NCBI GenBank assembly: GCA_951640195.1
Contig: OX621167.1
Coordinates: forward strand, 744,001-808,000
Reading direction: 5' to 3'
DNA: 64,000 bases
DNA from: Porpolomopsis calyptriformis
Lineage: Eukaryota > Basidiomycota > Agaricomycetes > Agaricales > Hygrophoraceae
This document shows positions 56,374-64,000 of this stretch, piece after piece. Within the stretch, counting starts at the first letter, position 1. Each line of letters starts with the position of its first letter. The notes under the pieces are model-generated. The model saw only the letters and a list, made by a program, of their open reading frames with translations, ran no database searches and was not told the DNA's origin. Made by a program: the position numbers and the translations under genes.

Positions 56374-57584
56374 TCACGCCATGGCCATATATAATCCTTC
56401 AACCGCAACGTTTGCCTGCCACACCCCGATCCGTCTCGCAGCACACAACACCGCCGGAAACGGGACGATAAGCGCCATCGCGACGGGGACGGTGATCAGC
56501 AGTGCGAGCAAAAGGAGAATGGTAATTCCTGGTTTAATGACAAGAAAGTAGAACAGCGCTTGGTATGATGTCGGGTCCGTAAACTGTGGCAAGTTAGGGA
56601 GCACGTTAGATCTCCATTGTCCGAGAATCTCACCATCGCATAAGTATTTTTGTAGAAGGACGTTTCGTGTTCCTGCTGGGGTGATCCACCTGATTCGATT
56701 GACGACAGCGTTTGGACCTCTGAAACCGCCCGCTCTCTGAAACGGGTGAATATGGGGCGTGGGGGGTGGGGTGCGGGGTACGCCAGAGGGGAGTGGAAAC
56801 GTGTTTGAAGGGCAAGCTGAAGTGCGATGAGCTATGTTTAAAGTATGGACGTGTTCCAACTGACTTCGCATCTTGCAAACATCCGTGCGCCTAGCAAATC
56901 AAAGAAGCAGAGTATCGCGCCGAGAGGAAGGGCCATGAGGAGCGTAGTTCCTGCCTTGAATATACGAGGTTAGCCGACGGAAGAGCTGGAAGAGCGAAAA
57001 CAGACCAAAGTGAACACGAATAAATATGCCCATGCGGCGAGTGCGAACGGAAAATTGATGATCAAGAGATGAAAAAGGGACTTGTAGTACACGATTTGCT
57101 TCATCGGACGGAAATACGTATTCAGCATACGTCGTCGCCTCCGTCGGCATTCCGATCTCCGCCCGAGACGCTGTCGGCGTAGGTTCTGGATGTACAATCG
57201 AGGACTTTCCCCATCGGCGCTTGTGTGATCGGACTCTGAGTCTGGCTCGGGCTGGAAGAGCGAGGCTAGGGTCTGAGCCAAGGACGGGGCGGCGGAGGTG
57301 GAGGAGAGGAGGGTGCTGGTGTGGGACAGGGTGCGGGGGCGACCGACGCGACCTGCGGGGTTTCTCCCCGTTGACGGCGGGAGGAGAGGGGTGGTCTCTA
57401 TCAGGTCCGAGTCAGGTGTTTCCTCTGTGCCAGGAAAGGATTGGGGTGATTGAGGATCATGGTCGGATTCGGCGGAAGACAGCTGGAGGTGCTGTGAGTT
57501 GAGACGACGGTTAGTACGAGAGGGGTGTGTGCGCCTTTCGCGGGATGGATACGGTGGGGGAGGGTCGTTGATGGCTGCGGACAT
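56374..57584 (-). CDS. polytopic membrane protein, sensor-domain-like
   Basis: Four exons: 57584-57006, 56954-56865, 56816-56634, 56583-56374; 353 aa in phase 0 throughout. The N-terminal 150 residues are disordered (Ser/Pro/Arg). Then come membrane segments: LFHLLIINFPFALAAWAYL, GTTLLMALPLGAILCFFDLL, and a long C-terminal pair FLVIKPGITILLLLALLITV and AMALIVPFPAVLCAARRIG, ending VAVEGLYMAMA. It resembles fungal proteins assigned to a putative sensor family, but I cannot fix the assignment. Function unknown. Confidence 0.8.
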
Positions 57585-58079
57585 GATCACAGTATATTAT
57601 GTCATCAAAGTTGGATCGCAGTGATTGACTTTGCGGCTCAGCCTTGCATTGGTTTGCGGAACCGGCAGACCATTCTAATTTCATCCGATTTTGAAATATT
57701 CATTGTTCACCAGTTAGAACGGCTAAATTCGAGAGGCAACAACCGAGGGACTGACTGTTTTTGAGACGATTCAGTTTAGTGTCAAAAGTACTTTCAGTTG
57801 ATCGAAAAAACGTGCCCGTTTGATCACCACGCCGCACAGCCAGCACGTTGTCAAGCAACGAGGTACAGAGCAGTCATCGCCTCGTGTTCTTCAGAACAAG
57901 AGCACGATTGTAGCCGAAAAGGAAAGAAAGCTTCCCTTGTTACGTACAAACAAGCTTTTCCGTTGCCACCAACCACCACCACCCCCGCTTGGACTCGACG
58001 CCATGACCTTCCACGACTCGCGACGGGATTAACAGCCTCTATCACAGCCCCCGTGTTTACCTGTCCACACTCACACAGG
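57585..58079. other. intergenic, no gene recognised
   Basis: Upstream of the membrane protein gene. Frames are short with no splice support. Confidence 0.5.
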
Positions 58080-58406
58080 ATGTATTTCAAAATATCCCAC
58101 ATCATATTACCCCCACGACACATCCGATTCGATATACCAGCATACATACCTCCGCCACCATCCACACCGCAATCCCAACCAGAAATTTCCCCGTAAGTAC
58201 CCTTTATTGATTTTACCCTGTTTTCGGTCAAAACTCAAATCGAGATCATTGATCACCCAAATCCCAGACCGAGCCCAAGCCGAAAACGACGGTTTTCGCT
58301 CTGGCATAACGACTCCAACCCGTCCTCTCCCAGGACAACCTCTTTCCCCCCATTCAAACGCTTTAGGTGGTCGATGATGTCGTCCTCGCCACCAGTAACG
58401 CCATGA
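58080..58406 (+). CDS. possible 83-aa Pro/Ser-rich protein
   Basis: Two exons, 58080-58192 and 58268-58406, joined by a GTAAGT donor and an ATCCCAG acceptor in phase 2. The product starts MYFKISHIILPPRHIRFDIP, has a proline run (PPPPSTPQSQPE), then a basic/aromatic tail (SRKRRFSLWHNDSN). No family recognised. The splice signals and open frame across the junction are the only support. Confidence 0.4.
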
Positions 58407-58703
58407 CGAAACGAATGAAATGACCGTAACGATCACCCTGAAGGAATTTTTGTACGTGTAAATGTACGAACACCAAGTACCTTGCCTTTCTCTTCTCTCA
58501 ATTTCTCTGAAATGTAAATACAATTATCTGAATCGTAAAGGCTAGCATACAAAAAAAAAGTATTGGGTACACATAGTTCGTTGGGAATATCGAAGAAAAA
58601 CACTTGGTTCATGAGATGAAATGCAACGAGAATATCTCCCTCCCGCCCAGCGCAAACGAACAAACGAAAGGTCAAAGTCAAGAGCAAAAATCAAAAAAAA
58701 AAT
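58407..58703. other. intergenic, no gene recognised
   Basis: 3' flanks of the small gene and the AIP3/BUD6 gene; poly-A tracts at 58551 and 58689. Confidence 0.5.
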
Positions 58704-61662
58704 TCATGAAGCACCACCCCCTGCCTGCCCACCCGAACCTCCATTAAACATAGCCTTCATCGTCAACTCATTCTTCTTCTGCCTCACCCTCTCAGCCTCC
58801 TCCGCCCCCCCCGTCATCCTCAACCTCTTCCCACCCACAAACTCCGACAGCTCAGCCTGCAGCTCATCGGACCGCCCCGCCGCCAGCTCCTTCTCCCTAT
58901 TCTTCTGGCTCGCCTCAATCGCCTTCAGCCGCCGATCGGGGTCCACAGACGCACCGCGTATCTCCAGCATAACCGTGCTCAGCCCGTTATGCCCTTCCTC
59001 CGGCGGCGGCGGCCTAAAACTCCTGTTCCGCGGCATACGCGACGAGGCAACCCCCGTGCCCCGGATCGATATCACCTTCTCCACATGCCCGAACACCTCC
59101 ACCACCGCCTTGTGGTCCTCGAGCAGATCGTTCAAAAACTCCTCCTGGTGGCTCAAAAATTGCTGCTCCTCCACGATATTCTGCAGCTCCTCCTCCCACG
59201 TCTTCTTCCACATCGGCTTCACCGTCTTGATGTGCTCCCTCAGCGCCTCAAGCTCGGCCGCGACTGACTCAATGTCCGTCTTGAGCTTCTTGAAGTACGA
59301 CGGCTTCGGGGTCACATGTCGCTTCAGCACGTCGTCCTTCACGCTCTCCACCGTGTCCTGCAGCTTCTCCACCTCCGTCAACACATTCTGGCTCCGCGTA
59401 TCCAGCGTCTTTTTCCCGGAATCAATGTACCCCCGCGCGCCACCCACCTGCGCGCTCGCGAGCTGCTTCACCGACTGCGTCTGCCCCCGCAGCGTCCCGA
59501 GCGACTCCTTCGTCGTCTTCATAAACTCGGTGTAAAGCTGCCTCATAATCCCCAGATCCCGCCGAAGGTTCTGCACCTCGTCAAATTGCGTCTTCAGATC
59601 GGACATGACCCGACTCGAATGTTCTGATAACACAGACCCCCCCGTCGTCTGAGGCACCAGCAGAGACTGTCCGGTCGGAGCCGGCGTGATCATCATCTGC
59701 GCTGGACGCGATGATGATGGCCCAAGGGAAGAAGATCCTTGCCCGACATATTGAGAGATCCGGCGGGCGACGTGCTGGAATTGGCGCTCGGACGGACGAG
59801 GTCGCGCGGGAGTGCTCTCGGCAAGTGGCTGTTGAGATAGATTACCTGTAAAATGCGCAGAGTGGCGGTTAGTGGCCACGGCCGTCCGCAGGTCCTTGAT
59901 ATCCTGCGACAAGGTCGATATCTGGGCGTCAATATGTTGCTTGATTTGGTCGAGAGCTGATCCACGTTGAGTGATGCGGCAAGCGAAAGTAAGGGAAACG
60001 TACGTTCAATGTTGAGAGAAAGCAAACACTTCTCCTTGACTTCTACCATATCCTCCAATTCGTACTGGACACCACTGGACGGATCACGGATGTAAATCCC
60101 CGGGAAATTGTCCAAGCCGGGGTTATATGAGAACTTGTCGACGAAGAGCATCCGCAAGGAGGAAATGGCCAAGCCAGGTTCGATATTGGCCTTTTTGACC
60201 TCTCTCCCGAGCTGTAAAAATACCGGAAACGCATGGGCCGAGGGTGAAGCGGGTAAGGGGGCGCCGACAGCCTGAGCCGCCTGTGAGGACGCCTCCGGGA
60301 GAGCGGTGCTGGGCAGAACAGGTTCAGGCGTCCTCGCCGGTGTGGACGGTAAAGGTGGGACGGGAGGGTCAGGAGTGACGGGACGGGAGGGGCCGCGGCG
60401 GGAGCGCGAGCTGCCGTCGCGATGGAGAGTGGACTCGGGCTCGTCGACTTCGGTGAGCACGGCGAGTTCGCCAGGTGTGAGGGCGGAGGAGACGGCGAGA
60501 GAACGACGGGTGGAGCCAGAGCGGGTGGCGCCTGTCATTTTTGAGATGTGATAGGTCGAGAAGCGTTTGGAGGCGCGTCGTTCTAGGGTATCGCTCTTTT
60601 TGAGCGCGGCGAGGGAATTAGCGACACCGGGTGCTTGCATGGGATCTAGGGTGGGTGTGTCTGGAGGAGTATCGGAGCGGTTTCGCTCGTGGGTTGTGGC
60701 ATCTCTTGGACTGGGAGTGGAGGGTTCGTCGACGACGACGGCGGGTGTCGGGGCTGGTTTGTCGACTAGAGAGTAGCGTTTGACACTGGCGGGTACGGGT
60801 GGGGGAGGTGATTGGGGAGGTGGAAATGGTGGGGGTGGTAGTGGCTGGGCATCTGGTCCGAAATAATCCGTGCGCGGAGCGGGATCGGGCACAGGCGTGG
60901 AGCGTTGTTTGCGATGATCGGATTGGGGAGGATCCTGGGGGGAGTGAGTCGGGTGATCGTCTCTGCGGACGGTGGCCGATTGGGACCTGCGAGCGAGAGA
61001 GTCTTTGTCCTTGTCATTGTCAAAATTGCGGGAGGACTGGGAGCGATGGGAGTGTTCGGATTGTCGATCCCGTTTTGAAGAGCGTGAAGAGTGGCTGGCT
61101 GTGCGTTCGTGAGTGGAGCGTTCTGAAGAGGTGTGTCGATGTTCGGAGACGATCCGTCTGTATATGGATTGCTTGCCTCGCAAGCCCTGCAAGAGACCGG
61201 TGATGATTTGCCGGACGGTGGGAAGGTAGAGCTCGAGATTTTCGACGGAGGCTTCTTCGGACAGGCATTGCTCAAGCGCCTGACGCAAGTCATTTGGGAC
61301 ACTCATAAGCTCACTAGAAAGGGAACTGTATCAAAAAAATAAAAAATAAAAAAGGACTGCGGGAGGATGACGGACGACATGTCGATGTTGTAGGGAGCAA
61401 ATGCAGCAACGGCCGCGTTGAAATCGTTGCCTAGACGGACGTAGACGTCGCTGACCTGATTCTCGTCGATCTTGAGTGTACTCCATAGTGTGAGAGATTC
61501 AAGAAGCTGCTTGATGGAAACGAGCAGACGGGTGACTGCTGATTCTACGGCAGGCTTGATAGTGATATGTTAGCGGGAAAGGGGGAAAGAAAGAGGAGAG
61601 AAACGGACATGTGGAACTGCTGAACGTTCGGTACGTTCAGTTCTTGAACTGGAGGAAGACAT
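58704..61662 (-). CDS. BUD6: actin-interacting protein AIP3/BUD6
   Basis: Four exons: 61662-61609, 61554-61376, 61313-60004, 59956-58704; 931 aa with phases 0,2,1. Bud6/Aip3 is a formin cofactor that helps nucleate actin cables at growing tips. N-terminal block: PAVESAVTRLLVSIKQLLES, VYVRLGNDFNAAVAAF and SVPNDLRQALEQCL. A long disordered region has His/Ser/Arg and polyproline (PPPPFPPPQSPPPP). The C-terminal AIP3 core has LISSLRMLFVDKF-type sequence (AISSLRMLFVDKFSYNPG), IYIRDPSSGVQYELED, a coiled coil (QFDEVQNLRRDLGIMRQLY) and HQEEFLNDLLEDHKAVVEVF. Donors GTCCGT are used twice, both weak. Length is typical for basidiomycetes. Confidence 0.95.
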
Positions 61663-61909
61663 TATTGAGGAAAGAGATCTTGGATCTATTGTTTAATTCT
61701 AATTTGGAATTAAAGGACGAATTATGAATCGGACGAATTATTAAAGGACCAATTTATTTATTATATTGATGTCAAAGCAACTGTTATTATCACGTGATCT
61801 AGTACCTTTTTTAATATAAATACAGCTCATTGTCTGCTTTGATTCCTCACCCCTCCTTTCCCTTATCATTCACTCTGAGCTGAGCTCATTCCCGTTCACG
61901 ATCTTTCTA

Positions 61910-63116
61910 ATGGTCTTCTTCCCTCTCATTACCCTCGCCTTGCTCGCTTCTTCCGTCTGTGCCCTTCCGTTGGAGAGACGTATCGCTCAGGTCATCTCCG
62001 AATCAACCACTCTATGGGAGAAGTCTTGTGTGCGTATCCTTCGATCAACTTCTTTCGCTCTTTCTCATCTTTCCCCAGCTTGCTGCAGGTGGTGGCCAGA
62101 AATGTAACCCCATCTCTATCACCGCCTTCACCACGCTTCTTGCCGCTGCTGGCCCTTGCGAGCAACAAGACGCTGCCGACTCTATGGTCGACCTCGCAAA
62201 GTCCCTCCAGAACGCTAACGAAGCCATCACAGCCGCCCAGCTTTTCGTTCAGCAACCCCGCAACTCGGCATGTCCACCTTTTCTTCTCTCTTACTCATAC
62301 TCATCCTCTTCCCTTTAGCCCAACTCGGTGAGCGTGCAATACTGCGACAAGGCTCCAAAGAATGCCGAACTCAACGGTCTGTTCCAATGCCAATTCCAAG
62401 GTGACAACCCCACCGTCTTCGTTGGCGGTGTCCCGGTTGGTCAAGCCGGAACCATTCCCTTCGGCCATTCCGCCCCTCTTTCACCACCTGGCTCTTGTCC
62501 AGCACACCCCTCAGGTCCTATCGCTGACGGTACCCAGTTGATTGCTATCACTCAGGATCCTGGTACTCCCTCCGCCGGCAATTCTCAAGCTCCCCCTCCC
62601 CCTCCCGCGTCTTCCTCTCCGGCAGCTGCAGATCCTCCAGCTACCTCTTCCGCAGCAGAAGACCCTCCGGCTACCTCTTCCGCGGCAGAAGCCCCTCCAG
62701 CTACCTCTTCCGCTGCAGAAGCCCCTCCGGCTACCTCTTCCGCAGCAGCAAGTCCAACACCCCCTGCTGCTCCTTCTTCCGGCTTTGCCCTTTCCAACGG
62801 CCAAGCCGCACAGAAGCTCAACGCTCAATTCGCCTCTCTCACTGCTGGTTCTTCATGCACTGGTATGTCTCAACCTATCTATTTTTTTTCGTACTTATCA
62901 ACTCGAATTCCTTAAGACGGACAAGATGCGTGTGTTAACGGAGGTTTCGCGCAGTGCGTTGGAGGAAAGTTTGCCATCACCGGCTGCGCTGGTGGAACTG
63001 GATGCTTTGCCCTTCCGCTCGTCAACAAGCCGGGCACCTCCATCACTTGCACGACTCAGGGTGATGCCCTCGCCAGGATCGCGGCTACTGGAGCCACTGG
63101 TGGACTCACTGGTTGA
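61910..63116 (+). CDS. secreted protein with CBM19-like C-terminus
   Basis: Four exons: 61910-62029, 62079-62267, 62319-62862, 62917-63116; 350 aa. Signal peptide MVFFPLITLALLASSVCA. The N-terminal cysteine domain (KCNPISITAFTTLLAAAG to FQCQFQGDNP) is followed by a Pro/Ala/Ser linker with four 10-residue repeats. The C-terminal 65 residues (DACVNGGFAQCVGGKFAITG, GCFALPLVNKPGTSITC) match chitin-binding modules of the CBM19 type. The second intron appears to start GC (TCG|GCATGT) and end TTTAG; no GT donor in the right phase is present. Likely a wall or chitin-binding secreted protein. Confidence 0.85.
62631..62750 (+). repeat. four 30-bp tandem repeats encoding xPPATSSAAE
   Basis: Units at 62631, 62661, 62691 and 62721 encode DPPATSSAAE, DPPATSSAAE, APPATSSAAE and APPATSSAAA. 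They differ mainly at third codon positions. They form the linker of the secreted protein and probably carry O-glycans. Confidence 0.95.
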
Positions 63117-63284
63117 GTGAAGATGATTTGATAGCTTTCCATGTTATATCACACGATTTGAAAGATTTGATGGGTTGAACCTAAGATTACACATTATTTT
63201 GTCTTTCTAGTGAGAGAACACTCTGGATATTCGCGCCCTGTCAAGTCGTCAACATCAACGTTTCACAGATGATGAATAGTTCGC
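63117..63284. other. intergenic
   Basis: 3' flanks of two convergent genes; nothing else seen. Confidence 0.4.
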
Positions 63285-63453
63285 CTACAATACCGCTCGC
63301 TCCTCCATAATCTCTAAAGCGTGCTGTCTCGCCCGAGCGTCGTTGCTCGCATCTGGCACGTCCGTTGGATGATCGTATACATATCGATCACGTGTGTGAG
63401 TTTTTGTTTCTGGTTGTCCAGGACGGATCTGAGGACGGGGATGAGTGCGACTA
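63285..63453 (-). CDS. possible last exon of a minus-strand gene
   Basis: After acceptor TTCCTCCAG (at 63454) a frame reads SRTHPRPQIRPGQPETKT and then RYVYDHPTDVPDASNDARAR, ending EIMEERAVL and TAG at 63287-63285. The final part has the feel of real coding sequence. Upstream exons were not found in the window with confidence. Family unknown. Confidence 0.3.
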
Positions 63454-64000
63454 CTGGAGGAAGAAGAAAATGAGTACAGACGATATTAATAGTGGTGGCT
63501 GGGGTAGTAGTGTCCAACATTTCTTTTTGGGTGGGGGGGGGATATTTAATGCTGACTGGTCGAATTCAAGGTGTTATATACCCGAGCCCACTCCACCCAC
63601 ACCCGGAAAGTGGAATCATCAGAACCCGTTCTGACACCACAGCCCCGTACCGGTCTGAGATCATTCACCGTTGGCGCTTGTTTGCCTTACAAACAAACAT
63701 CCGCCGTCCCCGAGTCACTCCGATCTATCTACACCTACAGAGACCAGCGTAGGCCCGGTTTCAGCCACTGGGTTAAACGAAACTGGGTGTGGCGTGAACA
63801 TCGTGATCATCGATAACCCGGGATCAGTGTACAGCACTCACAGCATTACCCATCGATGAGAATGGCGAGAATGGTTTGATCAGCTCGGTGGAATACAACA
63901 CGCGGACGTACGTAGATCGACCCTTTCTCGGTCATTCACTCTGCCGATGGCCCCATACGTATATAAGTTTCTAATTAGGTCACTTCGATCCAACCATCCG
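63454..64000 (+). other. right edge, possible start of a plus-strand gene
   Basis: Weak exon-like pieces: a frame ending RRPGFSHWVKRNWVW before a GTGAAC donor near 63800, then an exon after CACTCACAG (about 63845) reading LPIDENGENGLISSVEYNTR before a GTACGTAG donor near 63909. A further acceptor AATTAG is near 63978. The gene, if real, continues outside the window. Confidence 0.25.

Noticed and set aside
58621..59627. Long plus-strand frames opposite AIP3/BUD6
   Set aside because: They mirror a GC-rich coding exon and encode low-complexity Ser/Leu/Arg strings with no start or splice context.
59830..59846. A possible 17-bp intron in AIP3 (GTAATC...CAACAG)
   Set aside because: Far too short for splicing, and the frame is open straight through.
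1..64000. CRISPR array, prokaryotic operon or plasmid features
   Set aside because: The sequence is intron-rich fungal nuclear DNA; the only regular repeats are WD40, linker and microsatellite repeats.

Overview
The window is nuclear DNA from a filamentous basidiomycete, most likely an Agaricomycete. Genes carry many 45-75 bp GT-AG introns, and there are two large STAND/NLR genes, one NB-ARC with TPR and one NACHT with WD40. A fungal MYND-finger gene, a UPF0357 gene and an AIP3/BUD6 gene, plus decayed Ty1/copia and Ty3/gypsy elements, fit the same picture. I cannot name the species. All exon models were built by hand from frame, splice-site and family logic; no alignment was run.

Bases 1-16672 are a nested retrotransposon stack. 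A relic copia element (A) is interrupted by a 791-bp antisense solo LTR (TSD GTCAT). Its 3' LTR region, or the DNA just beside it, received copia element B (3059-16667, 215-bp LTRs, TSD ATGAG). B was interrupted in its reverse transcriptase by a chromodomain Ty3/gypsy element (6569-15098, 390-bp LTRs, TSD TTCTY). The gypsy integrase was in turn interrupted by a 1707-bp TG...CA element C (11286-12992, TSD GATGG). C carries a three-exon gene that reads without a break. Both LTR pairs differ only by transitions (16 of 16 and 13 of 13), and most in-frame stops look like CGA to TGA, so cytosine deamination or RIP-like decay is the main damage.

Bases 16673-31441 hold an LRR protein, an unrecognised 531-aa protein, an unresolved acidic protein, exosome subunit RRP4, a MYND-finger protein, exon-junction protein Y14 (with a GC-AG intron), HP1, and a large membrane-anchored protein with PQWNKHVVP repeats.

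Bases 31442-48775 hold a disordered 678-aa protein, NLR1 (NB-ARC-TPR with a decayed TPR tail), UPF0357, a CUE/DUF1771/Smr protein, an SDR, a KAT14-like GNAT, an F-box-like protein and NLR2 (NACHT with 13 nearly identical WD40 repeats). The two NLRs share a short N-terminal motif and have no classical effector domain.

Bases 48776-64000 are mostly housekeeping: dihydroorotate dehydrogenase, a CRH-type GH16 wall enzyme, mitochondrial uL23, a DCR2-like phosphatase, a U6 snRNA gene, guanylate kinase, a polytopic membrane protein, AIP3/BUD6 and a secreted CBM19-like protein. Several pairs are head to head with very short shared promoters (46 bp for uL23m/DCR2, 107 bp for UPF0357/Smr, about 110 bp for U6/GUK1). 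One tandem pair, uL23m to CRH, is only 29 bp apart.
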